The notes under the pieces: generated by a model | Database searches by the model: none | What the model was told of the DNA's origin: nothing | What the model saw: only the letters and a program-made list of their open reading frames with translations | Made by a program: the position numbers and the translations under genes | Assembly (NCBI GenBank): GCA_015039365.1 | Contig: WION01000044.1 | Span: forward strand, 212,714 to 276,713 | DNA: 64,000 bases | Source of the DNA: Amanita rubescens | Lineage: Eukaryota > Basidiomycota > Agaricomycetes > Agaricales > Amanitaceae | Direction: 5' to 3' | Shown: piece by piece, positions 43,216 through 54,600 of the stretch | Layout: each line of letters begins with the position of its first letter | Numbering within the stretch: the first letter of the stretch is position 1

Positions 43216-43941
43216 CTTCCCAGTAGAGTGATGTAACATTCAAAAACATTTTGATTAAATCGGCACAATGGTAGTTGTACTGATCTTGGGCTTGACTGGC
43301 AAGGGTGGTGGCAGTTCGATAATCCATGAGAAGTTGCCAGACTTGGGCTATCCTTTCTTGGTCATAGTAATCAATCTGTAATCCAGCGGTCTCACAGATT
43401 AGACTGACTCGGTCTCTAACCTTGGTGTAAGTAGTAACTCCATGATAACTGAGATAGCGATTGGGGGTGGTTCATATGATGGAGCTAGCCATATCGCGGT
43501 GAGTCCCATCTGTACTGTGACCCTGGTCATGGCTTCGAACAGGTTCATTATGAGATTGAGTCGGAGTGTGACCGGCAAGTACTGTCTCTCTATGTAGGGT
43601 AATGCCAATGTCTTCAGCGTTTCTAGGTGGGATTGGTTGGCTAGTGCAACTTTTTTCAATTCATCCAGGTACAGCCAGAGCTTCTGATGTTCTGTCTTGG
43701 GTTTCCTGGGCTTCGGTGGGAGTGATTGGGATCGTCTGAGACGACATTTGATCGGAAGATCTGTGGGAAACATCAATGAAGTTGTTCGGGTCAACGTCTT
43801 CTTTGTCGGTGTCGGTGGTATGAAGAACGAGTCAGAGTCAGTGGGAGTCAGAGGAAGTGGTGAGTTGGGCGTCAGTGGTCTCCCCAGCATAAAATTCGGA
43901 CCAGGGGAAGTGTTGAACGGCATTGGTAGTGTCGTTTCCAT
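43216..43941 (-). pseudogene. Gypsy extra 3' ORF, proximal half
   Basis: Starts METTLPMPFNTSPG after the integrase stop. Pro/Ser/Thr-rich N terminus (PLTPNSPLPLTPTDS), basic stretch (IKCRLRRSQSLPPKPRKPKT), then a helical region (LWLYLDELKKVALANQSHLE). A frameshift near 43,410-43,440 leads into a second frame (DRVSLICETAGLQIDYYD, VWQLLMDYRTATTLASQAQD) that stays open to 43,216 and continues in frame at 33,257 if one copy of the 5-base duplication is counted. The ORF occupies the env position of a retrovirus but lacks envelope features. Family unknown. Confidence 0.65.
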
Positions 43942-43985
43942 TTTGCATAGTTATGTGGTGTGTGAATGATGTTTCAAAGTTTCCT

Positions 43986-45420
43986 TCATCTTTTATATTC
44001 TAGAAGGAGGTCTTCCATATGCGTCAAATTGTTTTCTGGTTCCCATGTGTTTTTGCTGGTGTCATAGCCTTTCCACTTTACAAGGAATTGTAATTTTCCT
44101 CTGAACTTGTGGTGTGCAAGTAGCGCTTCTACTTCATATTCTTGTTCTCCTTCGATCAGATTGGGAGGGGGCCTTGTTTCTGTTGTTCCATGAAAGGAAG
44201 TTTCTTTGAACGGTGTTAGTAAGGTGGCGTGGAATACGTTATGGATTTTCCATTGTCTTGGTAGCATGAGATGATATGTCACTGGTCCTAAGACTTCTTT
44301 GATGGAAAAGGGTCCTTCTTGTTTAGGTGCGAGCTTTCTGCTCTGATAAGGAATCTTCAGGTTCCTGGACTCTAACCATACTTTGTCATTGACTTTGAAC
44401 GGTTTAGTCTTTCTCGTTGTTCTCTCCATCATCTTAGTGCATGCTAGATTGTGTGCAGTGAGTGCTTCTTCTCGTGCATGGAACAAAGAGTTGATGTGAT
44501 TATCAGCAGTTGGTGTGTTCATCTTATTCAAGACAAGGGGAAGTGCAACCAGGGATGTTCCATACATCAATTGAAAGGGCAATTGTTTCAACGCTTCATG
44601 AGTGTGTGAATTGTGCGCAAATTGTGCTATTGGTATCATCTTGTTCCAAGTATCTGGTTCATAGGCACAGAATATTTGGAGATAAGCTTCTAATTTGGTG
44701 TTATATTGTTCCATTTGTCCATCAGTTTGTGGATGGAATGCGGTACTCATTTTGTGTTTGATCTTTAATGAGTCCATTATGCCATTGAAGACATGTGATG
44801 CAAACTGTGGTCCTCGATCGGAGATCATGACGTCGGGTAAACCAAAGTTTTTGAATACATTCCGAATGTAGAGGTTGGCAGTTTCGTCGGCAGTGATAGT
44901 TTTATTACAAGGCATGAGAATTACTCCCTTTGTAAGTCCTTGATTGTCCACAATAAAGATAGAATCAAAACTGTCACTTGTGGGTAAATCAGTTATGAAA
45001 TCCATGGTTATTTGTTGAAAGGGTCAGTGTGCATGTGACTTGATTGGCAATGGCATCAAGGGTGCGGTGGTAGGGTGAGTATTTGATTTCATTTGTTGAC
45101 ATGCAGTGCATCCGTCAATGAACTGTTTAACCATTTTAGACATCAATGGCCACCAGTAATATTCCTTTAATAGGGCAAGTGTTTTGAAGAAACCGGGGTG
45201 TCCGCTTGTTGGTGATTCATGAAAATCTCTAATAATATCTCGGCGAAGGTCGGCGTCAGGAGGGATAAAGGATTTCCCTTTGTACAGGATTAATTCATCA
45301 TCAAGGGTCCAATCAGAAAGGGCTGTGCGTAAAGGTGGTGTTCCTTTTTCTTTTAGGCATTTCTTGATTGATTGAGCGAATTCGTCTTTGACAGTTATTT
45401 CTATTGCTCTGTCACGGAGA
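43986..45420 (-). pseudogene. Gypsy integrase with C-terminal chromodomain
   Basis: The upstream part (45,170-45,006) has the zinc-binding region (HESPTSGHPGFFKTLALLKE, CTACQQMK). The intact ORF 43,986-45,005 has MDFITDLPTSD (first Asp), ISDRGPQFAS (second Asp) and DGQMEQYNTKLE (Glu), then a GPF/Y-like region (QEGPFSIKEVLGPVTYHL). It ends with a chromodomain (YEVEALLAHHKFRG, LQFLVKWKGYD, TWEPENNL). Chromodomains direct integration toward modified histones, which marks this as a chromovirus. A TGA precedes the intact ORF, so the polyprotein is broken here. Confidence 0.9.
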
Positions 45421-46919
45421 TCTTCAGCAATTGTGCAAACAAAAAGTTAATTTGGGAGCACCGTTATTAACTCTTCTGGTTCATCTTTTGTCATATGATC
45501 GGGTCGGCAGGATAAGGCATCTGCTATTATTAGTTTTGCTCCGGGAACATGGGTTAACTTAATATTAAATTGAGATAACTCATTCCACCATTGTGCTTGG
45601 TGGTTTGTAAGATGTTGTGGTTCTCGATAATAGAGTAGATTCTTATGGTCGCAATGGATAATGACAGGGTGTTCTGCTCCTTCAAGCAGGTATCTCCATT
45701 CGTTGTAAAGAGCATAGTAGATGGTGAATAGTTCTCAGTCATAGATTTGCCATCGTGTTTCAGTCGGTGTCAAAGCATGGGATAGGTATCTGCATGGGTG
45801 TAAGTCACCATTGTCATCTTTCTGCATGAGAACTGCTCCTATGGCGCAGTCTGATGCGTCTGTTTGTAGAATAAAGGGTTTGTTAACATCGGGCATCATT
45901 AAAACAGGTGTGGATGTGAAGCGTTCTTTTAATAGATCAAATGCAACTTGGCATTCTGCGGTCCATGTCCATAATTTGTTTTTCTTCGTTAGGTCGTGCA
46001 AGGGTCGTGCAAGGTGGGTGAATCCAAAAATAAACCTTCAATAGTAATTTCCGAATCCTAGGAAGGATCTAACTTGTTTAACGGTAGTAGGGGTTGGCCA
46101 GTCCCTGATTCCGGCAAGTTTGATTGGGTCCATTTTTATTGTATTTTTGGATATGATGGTGCCTAGAAAATCAACTTCTTTGGCAGCGAATTTACACTTT
46201 TCAAGCTTGAGGTAAAGATTGTGTTTCTGTAATCGTTCAAGTACTTGTTTTGTTCAAATCTCGAGTTCTTCTTTAGTGCACACATGTATTAGCATGTCAT
46301 CCATGTAGACGACGAGCCATCCTTTTTCTGTAAGATCCCTGAAATAATCGTCCATCATGGCTTGAAATGTTGCTGGTGAATTTCGTAATCCAAAGAACAT
46401 GACATTAGGTTCAAATAAACCTCGATTGGTAATAAAGGTGGCTTTCCATCTGTCAGATTCCTTGATTTGAATGTTATTATATCCCCAACAAATATCCAAT
46501 TTCGTAAAGTATTCCGAGTCTTTGAGTTTGATCATTAGATCGGAGATAAGGGCTAATGGATATGCGTTTGGTTTAGTATACTCGTTCAAATATCGATAAT
46601 CTTGGCAGGGTCATAATTTTTGAGCTTCTTTCTTTTCTACAAAGAAGAAAGGTGATGCCTGCGGCAATTTTGATGGTCTGATGTAGCCTTTTTCGACGTG
46701 TTCTTTAATCCATTCATCCAGTGTGTTCTGCTGTTTCGGAGATAAGGGATAGATTTTTCCTCTTTTTGGTATGAAATCATCGCGAAGTTCTATCTGGTGA
46801 TCCCAGGATCGGCTTTCTGGGAATTGTTCACTTGCTTTTTTCTCAAATACATCTTTCCATGCCAAGTATTCAGGAGGGAGCGTGTAAACCTCCTCTGTTT
46901 GATGGTACTTGTGTTCCAT
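45421..46919 (-). pseudogene. Gypsy reverse transcriptase and RNase H
   Basis: Reverse transcriptase blocks: [20 protein letters not shown] (46,640-46,700), YFTKLDICWGYNNIQI (near 46,490; Cys where Arg is usual), MFFGLRNSPATFQAMMDDYF and VVYMDDMLIH with the catalytic YMDD (near 46,300). RNase H: PFILQTDASDCAIGAVLMQK (near 45,860) and IIHCDHKNLLYYREPQHLTN (near 45,640). Frames break at about 46,600, 46,255, 46,040, 45,740 and 45,450, so no functional protein can be made. Confidence 0.88.
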
Positions 46920-48037
46920 TTTTGAGCTGGTGTATATTGTGCAATAGTTACTCGATCATATTTGTCTTCTGACCAGCTTCCTATGTCCTCAAATGTGCGT
47001 GTGTTCCATCCATGATCTGTCATCTGTGATCCTTTGTGTGACATCAAATATCCAATGACGAGATCTTCTTCCCATTCAGGCATAGCTATTCTGTCAATCC
47101 ATTGACAGATGCTCCAAAGTGATGCCTTGATCTTGTCCTGTTCAGAGTCTCGGAACTCTAGAGTCTTTTCTTTCCAATTTACATCTGGGTTATGCTTCTC
47201 TAGCCAAGGGAGCCCCAGTATAATCGTTTGTTTTCCTATTGCTGATACGTAAAACCATTTGGTCATGCATTTTCCGTTCATTTTGAAGGTGATTAGACAT
47301 TGTTCATCAATCTCTCCTTCTTTGTTTATGGTGCCATCAACGTTATAAACTCTGATTGGTCGTGAAGTTTTTTGTTTTCTCCATTTATGTGCTATCCTTT
47401 TGTCGACAAATATCCCTTTGGCTCCGCAGTCGATAAGGGCGATGAGGTTTTCAGTGTTATTTTCAGTTTCAACTTTGATAGGGACAGATAATCTTCGTTT
47501 TGAAATAGATTGTACTGTTACATGAGATATATCGAGAGTTGAATCTGATAATTCTGGAACTTCATCCACTGTCATGAGTCCCACTGTTAAAAATCCTCAG
47601 TTTCATCAGCAAGGGATAGTAATAGATCATTCTTTTTGTCGTGTGACATTCCTTTCATCAGCACTTGGATGTTCTTGGTGTAATTCGGTTTAGACTCTTG
47701 GACTTTCTTCTTCCCAGTTTTCGTCACCATCATTTGATGTGGCTTGAATGTGATGTCCGGGTGCGAATCTTCTTTTCTTTCCTCCTTTGAATTGGCTTTT
47801 CCCTTTCTTCTTCTTTTTCAGGTATTGCCCTGACATGTGTCCTTTGATTCCGCAGATGAAACATAAACTGTCTCTGATATAGTGTTCTCTTTCTCCTTTG
47901 GACATAGATCTGATCGCAAGTTCTAAATCTTCGTTGATGTCTTGTTCTAGATATTTGTGATCAATCTGCATTGCCCATGATTCATTGTTATGAGAGGATG
48001 ATGAGTGACCGTTTACAGATCGGGGTGAATATAGCAT
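46920..48037 (-). pseudogene. Gypsy Gag C terminus and aspartic protease
   Basis: The Gag fragment (48,037-47,690) has CFICGIKGHMSGQY, a decayed CCHC knuckle with the final Cys lost, and a Lys-rich tail. The protease frame (47,584 downward) has LIALIDCGAKGIFVDKRI, where the active-site Asp is present but DSG has become DCG, followed by ILGLPWLEKHNPDVNW. Upstream Gag and the 5' LTR are absent. Confidence 0.82.
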
Positions 48038-48040
48038 TCG

Positions 48041-48236
48041 GAGGTCCAGTCACAGGACCGTGACTGGACCGAATTGTGACCAGTCTTTTTTGTAACAGTG
48101 AATCTAAATAACTACAAAACCATTTAAAAACATCATTTGCACCAATCAATACCAACACCATCACCACCAATATCATCATCACCATCCTGTGGCCCACTTT
48201 TTCCTGCTCTGATTGTTTGTTGATGTAGTATGCAGG
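48041..48236. repeat. hAT-like GGTCCAGT motif patch to the right of the Gypsy element
   Basis: GGTCCAGTCACAGG, GTGACTGGACC and GTGACCAGTC near 48,050-48,092 echo the motifs at 31,590-31,775. It may be the other side of the same hAT-like element split by Gypsy, or an independent copy. Confidence 0.4.
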
Positions 48237-48701
48237 TGTTACAAACTCATTAATCTCAACCTGAGTTGCAATAGCAACTCTAGTCACGATCACAAGTCTA
48301 AGTCATTGAATGTCGATTGAGATGCAAGTTCAATACTAAGTTAAGTCATTAACTTAGTATCTGAGGACAATTCTGGTTGATGAGTTAAAGAGTAAGATTT
48401 AGATTGCCAGATGACAATCAACAGCTAAGTTGAACTTAGGGTTCAACTCTAAGAGTACAGGTGGTAGTATATATACTTGTGAGCACAAGGAATGTATGTA
48501 TTAGTGAACAACGATGAAGACAAGAGTAAGTACTATAAGGACAGCATCATATGTAAAACAAGGAAATGGTATAGTAAAGGAACGAGCTTGTCTGTATGAA
48601 TTGAGCATAAGGGTGACAATGAGTAAGGTAGGCATAAAGAAAATTAACATGTCCGATGTGTCATGTATGCATAATGCAGGAGTCCATACTGTGTTGTAAC
48701 A
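48237..48701 (-). repeat. Solo LTR of the Gypsy family, 465 bases
   Basis: TGTTACAAACTC to GTTGTAACA, clearly related to the LTR at 31,776-32,229 but diverged. It is flanked by the exact 5-base duplication GCAGG (48,232-48,236 and 48,702-48,706). Matching flanks show it is an independent solo LTR and not the missing 5' LTR. Confidence 0.9.
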
Positions 48702-48706
48702 GCAGG

Positions 48707-48910
48707 AACCAGTTAAAATTGCTGCTAATCATCCTTTTCAGTATTTTCTCATAACCACCTAGTCACCTAGGCGTTCAATGTTCACATGCCTGTGTATTGA
48801 AGGCACACATGTAACTGAGTCACATCTTCATGGAAACTTAATCCATCAGGATTCCTACTCATTCCAGCCATTCCTATTGCATCCTACAGTATGTATGTAG
48901 ACTGACATCA
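48707..48910. other. Spacer
   Basis: Nothing recognised. Confidence 0.35.
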
Positions 48911-50287
48911 CCAGTACTTTACACTCATGTGCAATTTCATGCTGCTTTCCAAATTTCAGGCAGGCATGCATGTTGTTTGGCAATGTTTATACTTGCAATA
49001 AAAACCTGAAAATTCATATGATCCAGGTCATATAGGACTTATTGTAAAACCAAATAATGCCAAGTACTTGAAATATTTGCAAAAGACCTTTTCAGATGTG
49101 AGTGTGAGGGAATTGTAAAGTTTGAAAATAATCTTGAAAATGTCCCATTTGATCAAGGACATGCAAGTGATGCCAAACTAAATAAGCTAAAATGTGAATG
49201 CAAAAAGTCTGTTTGTTGCCATGAGTCCATGTCACTGCGACCACCTGCAAAGTCAATTTAGGAGGGGTGTCTGGTGATGATCAAGTTTGGTCAGTTTTAG
49301 GAAGTTGGGGTTGCTGGTGGTTATGAGTGACTGGAAGTGCTGGAAGTCAGTTGCAGTGACTTGTGCAATGGTGAGTAGCATCAGAAAACATGCCAAAAAT
49401 CTGACATCTGATGGTGTCTGATTCCTGATTGCCTGACTGGTGCTGGGACACTTGGAGGGTATGGGATGCAAAGCAGCAAATCCAAGGCCCATTCTTCCTG
49501 ATCATCTTTGTTATGTGCATGGTGTTTCTACATGGAAATTGCTGCCATCTTAAAGTTGTGTTACAAAACATCACAGGGCTCAGCTCTTATATGTAAGATG
49601 GAGCCTCATTTCATTCAGCCTTGGAACTGGTTGTTTGATTGTCTGACAACAATCAGATGTCATCAGTTAATATCAGACAACAGACAACCAGTGTTCCAGC
49701 ACAAGTCAGGCAATCAGACAATCAGATCAGGTTCAAAAGACGGGTGTTCAAAACAGTACTTTGCAAATATCTTGAGTTTGGCAGCATTTGGCACTGCAAT
49801 TCTTGCACAGATGTGATCACATGATTTTTTGGTATTTTTTTTGATTTTTTTCAAAGCTATGTTTGAAAATGTATTTTGCAAATATCTCATGTTCGACTTT
49901 ATCTGGCATTATCATTGTTGCATATTCTGAATCACAAAAGCTAGGCACATCTTTTTTTGTCACAGTCACACATTACATAATGTCACACCTCTATAAAAGG
50001 CAATTTTCAATTTTGTTATGTTTTATCTTATCTTATCTAGGCCATCATATTACTTAAGCTGCTATCTATCTATCTATCTAATCTTATCTCCACTGCCCCC
50101 CCTTTTTCCGAGGGGGTGCTGGGGGATATGTGCCAGATGCCCCCTCCTTATATACCTGTGGGCCTGCGCACAGACCAACTGGTCATGTCACATGACCACA
50201 TAAACAGGAATGAAACAAGGAGTCCTTACACTCCTTGTGGACTCCTCATACAGGGAGTCCAGAGGAGTCCTGGGAGTCTACCGGGAG
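48911..50287. repeat. Non-coding element X2, relative of X1
   Basis: Starts CCAGTACTTTACACTC like X1 and shares interior patches (TGATCCAGGT, TTTGCAAATATCTTGAG, TTTTCAGATG). It ends in GGAGTCC/GGACTCC motif arrays (50,218-50,280). It contains a short CTAT microsatellite near 50,063-50,081. Borders are approximate. Confidence 0.5.
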
Positions 50288-51277
50288 TAGAGATCTGCAC
50301 AGGTAAACCTGCGGGTGTGGGCAGGCGGACCCACACCTGCACCCATGGCCGGGTTATACCCTGCCAAGGCATGGGTACACCCTCTCAACGGGTAGGCTTT
50401 TACGGGTTACGGGTATAAACCGGTGATGGGTTAACCCTCTATTCTTGGCACATAGTAGCTACTAGTAGTTGGTAACGACTCTAAATATCATCCCACCCCT
50501 CTGGCATGACTTCAGTTTGTTGAATGTCCTGCATGGCAGCCACAGCCTTGAGATCATCATTCTTGATCATCCCTAACAAACTCCAGTCTCTGAGGCACAG
50601 GATAGCGTGCGCAGTCTGAGCTGCCAAACAGTTTCGAGTGTGGGATATAAGATTACGGCCGCGGCTGAAAAGTTGCTCAAAGTCAATGGACATAGCTATT
50701 CAATTCATTTATAAAGTGGTTGTATAGAATAAGTCAATTTGAACTTACCAGGGACCGACAAATAATCCAGCGCCATACATGAGAGTCGTGGATAGACGGA
50801 ACAGCATTTGTTCCACCATGCAATTGGGTCATCCACCTCTTCTATATTGGTTGCGAGATAGTTTCCAAGTTCATCGCGGAGGCGCGACATTTTGGGCTTG
50901 GTGAGCGATGGCAAATTATCGAATATGTTCACTTTTTCTTCCTGATGAGGCATAGAAAACTGAGCTCCTCTCTCATAGTACTAAATGGCAGTCTCACCTT
51001 CTGTTTAGATGCCTTACTATTCTCTTTCGCCTTGCCCTTTTCTTTGGCCTGCTTGTCGGCATTTGGAATGACGCAATCCGCATATGAGTACTCATAGGCT
51101 GAGCGCAAAAGTTCCCGCGCAGTCGCGATCCAATTCTCCAACCATTTAGCGTGCTTGAAGTATTCCAGTTTGTGTTGAGGGTGAAGCACTTGCGGTTATT
51201 GAGTTAATTCTTGTGGAGGAATAGAGAATAAATTATAAGCACGTACTCATAGCAATTCTGTACAAGTCCGACATATC

Positions 51278-52787
51278 TAGTGTTTACAGGTCAGGTCACA
51301 ATAACTGGAAAATAACTGTAACCTGACCTAACCGCTACCAGTTATAACCTGACCATCGGTCACAGTTATACCGGTCAGTGATCAGTTACAGTTACAGTTA
51401 TGGCAAATGGCCCAATTGGTATAACTGGTCTATAACTGGTCATGACCAGTTATGATGACCAACTTGAAATGGGTTATTTGTTGTGAACTACACTGTCTAT
51501 ATTATCTTGAATTACCCTATGTCTTGAGCTCTAAAAGTGATACACCCATGAATTTAAAAAGAAATTTTGAAAAAGATGACTACATGACCACTATACCTCC
51601 CAATTCTCTACCTCACAATCTTCAGAGAAATAGCAAAATACTCTGCCAATAATGACACTGCAATTGGCAGAGCATTTTCTATTTTTATTTTGCAGATTAT
51701 CATATACATGCCACCACCAAGTTCCAACCATCAGAAAAAATAGCAAAATACTCTGCCAATGACAACACTGCAATTAGTGGAGGATTTTCTATGTCTATTT
51801 GCAAATTATCCTATACATACATGCCACTAACCCTCAGAAAGAATAGCAAAATACTCCACTGGTGATGGGACTGAAATTGGTGGAGCATTTTCAATTTCTA
51901 TTTGCAGATTTTTAACTGGTCATAACTGGTTATGCAAGGTTAACCTTGTTGAACTTATAATATACGATATACATACAGTATATAGTAAATATAAGTGATA
52001 TCATTAGTTTACACTAACTAATGTAATAACGCTCAGTTACTTACTCGTCTCTCAACCAATCATAATTGTGGATGATTGAGTGTGAGATAATATATTGACA
52101 TGAGAATATATTCGACATATTCTCATACTCATCTACCAATCATAATAGTGGATGATTGATGATGAGAACATATTCTGACATGAGAATATCCTAGAGATAT
52201 TCTCATAAGATCATCCAATCATAATAGTGGAACTATTGATGATGTGAATATATGTTGACATGAGAATAGAAGACATATATACGTTATGGTTATCAACCTA
52301 TCACATTGAAGATTGATAATGTGATGAGTCAGTCAATATAATTGATGAGTCAAGTGCTGCGCAAAGCTATGCATTGCTGTACAATAGCTGTGCATTGCTG
52401 TGGAATGACGCCTTATGAGTCAAATACCTTTGACTCATACTGATAAGACTCTTTGTACTTATTTGTAGTTTAGTAGTATATAAACTGTACTCTAGTAGCG
52501 TCAATCCTCATCCTATTATCCTCTCTACTGTCTACTGTTGAGCCCCAGCTCCAGTAAGCTCTTAACAACTCCACACCACACTCGGTAAGTAGTACATTCC
52601 ATGTACTAGACTGCGCTGCTCGCTAGGGACTTGTTACCCCTAGTTTCAACAAACCTGACCAGTTGTGACCGGTTACAACTGGTCAGGTTACAGTTACTAG
52701 GTTTAGGGGTCATTCAATAACCGGTTACAGTCACAGTTATTCAAAATTTGGGCAAATAACCTAACCTGACCTGACCTGTAAACACTA
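51278..52787. mobile_element. Non-autonomous hAT element nested in the hAT transposase
   Basis: Perfect inverted ends TAGTGTTTACAGGTCAGGTC at both sides and an exact 8-base duplication GACATATC (51,270-51,277 and 52,788-52,795), the hAT hallmark. Subterminal arrays of AACTGGT/ACCAGTTAT and GGTCAGGTTA motifs lie at both ends. About 0.8 kb of its own sequence plus a solo LTR insert; no transposase. Confidence 0.95.
51949..52651. repeat. Solo LTR nested in the non-autonomous hAT element, 703 bases
   Basis: TGTTGAACTTATAA to AGTTTCAACA with the exact 5-base duplication AACCT (51,944-51,948 and 52,652-52,656). A TATATAAAC box lies near 52,483. It has no clear similarity to the other LTRs here, so it is a separate retrotransposon family. 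Orientation was not determined. Confidence 0.9.
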
Positions 52788-54458
52788 GACATATCCATCT
52801 TACTGTAATATCAGTTGAGCATCTTTTTAGTGAGGCCGATTGCGGCGCAGATAGCTGGATCCAATCTTCTCTCATTTAACAATCCTGTGGTGAATATCTC
52901 GTCAATGTAATCCATAGCGGGGATTACCATCACGAGATTAGGCTTCGATTGAGAGAAGTAAAGCATTGCCTCTTTCAGGACCTGTACGCATGGAATGGGT
53001 TTTGGTGTGTGGGTAGGGCATGCGCAGGGCAAGGGTTCAGGCAATGGGACATGAGGCCGAGTGGGACCGTGGGTGAGAATAGCAGTGGATGTAGAGCAGA
53101 ACGTCAGTCATTGCTTGTGACGTGGCAGAGTGTAGAGTCTCACCTGCAAAATGTCTTGCAACTGCTCCACAAGCTTCCAATCTGCTTCACTCAAGCCCAA
53201 CTTGTCAATGCCTAGTCGTACCTTGTCCGTGATGGCGTCAATCCCCTCTCGGTATTCCAAGGCGAAGTGGAGCATATCATACGTTGAGTTCCACTGGGTT
53301 CGTACATCACGTGGCATGCATCTGACATCCAGACTGGCATCTTTTAATGCAGATTCCCATGCAGGAAGCAAGCTAGTGGGCGAGTTTATCATTTTGAAGC
53401 TCAGTTTACGAAGCTGATCAGGTCGAGTCAGACTTCACTATTGTGAACCACAGCACATTATCATACCTTTAGAAGAATCAATCATATAGGCCTTATTGAG
53501 GCCTCAACTTTGGCGCTGCTGAGCCGTCATCAGAATGAGCCCATCAACAATACTGTCCTCATCATCCAAACTATTTTCCTCCTCATCCTCGTCATTCTGG
53601 GGCCCATGCGTCACCATATCCGCAGCTATGGCAATACCCTGTGCTTCCATTTTATCGACTTCATCTTGATTAAAATGACTAGCATTGAATTGATTTATCA
53701 AGCATTTCACGACTAAATTAGTAACATGCAAGAAGCAGTGAGCACGTGCAGCTGAGCCATTGAACTCCAGTACGATTTCTTCAAGCTCATCGATCATAGT
53801 ATCATTATTTGATGCGTTATCGCCAGTGATCGCCAGAATTTTGTCAGAGATACCAAAACTGTTGAGAACACGCGCAAACACCTGCGCAAGCACAATGCCA
53901 GTGTGATGCTGTAAGATGGACTCAGATGCTTGCCGTGGTGAGTTCAGTTCATAACTTACCTCTGCCACTTCTATCACGTCAAGAACCATTGCTAACGGCG
54001 ATCCATTATGTTCAAAATGAACAATGATTGCGACAAACAAACGATGACTGGCCTCAGATGTCCAGGCATCGGTGGAGAAGCTCAGGGCACCTTCATATGC
54101 CTGCAGCATCTCGGCGATCCTCTTGCGGGTGCGTCTGAATACTAATCGAACATCGCATGACACGGTTGACGGATGGGGCAGGTAGAACTCTGGGCGACCT
54201 GTCTTCATAAGGGTTTTGAATCTGTGATCCGCGACAACTTCAAATGGGCGCAAGCTTTCGACAACCCACCGCACTATTTCAGCCCTGTTTCCGAATTAAT
54301 CCAATCCTTTGGACACAATTCTACCACGACTTACTTAATTTCAAGCTTGGTCATTGGACACGAGGAATAGGTATGAGTAAGCTGGCCTTTTCCGAACGCA
54401 GCTGAAATAGATCCATTCGCTAGGTATCCTTTCACACCAGCATGAGCAGCGTCAATGC

Positions 54459-54600
54459 TAGTGATGGGAGGTTAAGTTATGTAACCGCAATTAACCGTAA
54501 CTTAACTGAACCTAACTGCTCGACCAGTTAATTATCAGTTAAGGTTAGGCCCTTTCCCTAACCTTAACCAGACTGGTTATGACCAGTTAAATTGTGCAAC
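54459..54600. repeat. hAT-like end with GGTTAAGTTA/TTAACTG motifs
   Basis: Starts TAGTGATGGGAGGTTAAG within the hAT N-terminal coding region, followed by repeated TAACC/GGTTA motifs. The 8 bases before it are GTCAATGC; I did not find the matching right side. Confidence 0.55.

Larger units (their letters stand above)
31776..48040 (-). mobile_element. Ty3/Gypsy chromovirus, 5'-truncated, decayed, split by Copia-1
   Basis: On the minus strand the order is Gag zinc knuckle (48,037-47,690), protease (47,584-46,920), reverse transcriptase and RNase H (46,919-45,421), integrase with chromodomain (45,420-43,986), an extra 3' ORF (43,941-43,216 continuing at 33,257-32,250), a polypurine tract and the 3' LTR (32,229-31,776). 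The 5' LTR and most of Gag are missing. Copia-1 occupies 33,258-43,215. Frameshifts and stops occur throughout. Confidence 0.87.
50288..54458 (-). mobile_element. hAT transposon, interrupted and right-truncated
   Basis: The left end starts TAGAGATCTGCACAGGT and is followed by GGGT/ACCC-rich subterminal motifs (50,300-50,440). The transposase occupies 50,481-54,458 on the minus strand and is split by a nested element at 51,278-52,787. The right end is missing: at 54,459 another hAT-like end (TAGTGATGGGAGG) begins. Confidence 0.82.
50481..54458 (-). pseudogene. hAT transposase, split
   Basis: First visible exon (54,335-54,458): GVKGYLANGSISAAFGKGQL; intron 54,285-54,334. The RNase H-like core follows (54,284-53,504): LSFSTDAWTSEASHRLFVAI (first Asp), ILAITGDNASNNDTM (second Asp), AHCFLHVTNLVVK. 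Then WNSTYDMLHFALEYR (53,250-53,300), SKPNLVMVIPAMDYIDEIFT and LDPAICAAIGLTKKMLN up to 52,811. The insertion follows. Then DMSDLYRIAM, LHPQHKLEYFKHAKWLENWI, LGNYLATNIEE and the C-terminal dimerisation region FSRGRNLISHTRN, LCLRDWSLLGMIK, ending at 50,481. Domain order is that of hAT enzymes. The N-terminal BED finger is not seen. Confidence 0.85.

Noticed and set aside
43216..43941. Calling the Gypsy 3' ORF an envelope gene
   Set aside because: No signal peptide, transmembrane anchor or cleavage-site pattern was visible; only its position matches.
31776..48701. Taking 31,776-32,229 and 48,237-48,701 as the LTR pair of one Gypsy element
   Set aside because: The right LTR has its own 5-base duplication (GCAGG) on both sides, the sequence beside it is not a plausible primer-binding site, and hAT-like motifs lie between it and gag.
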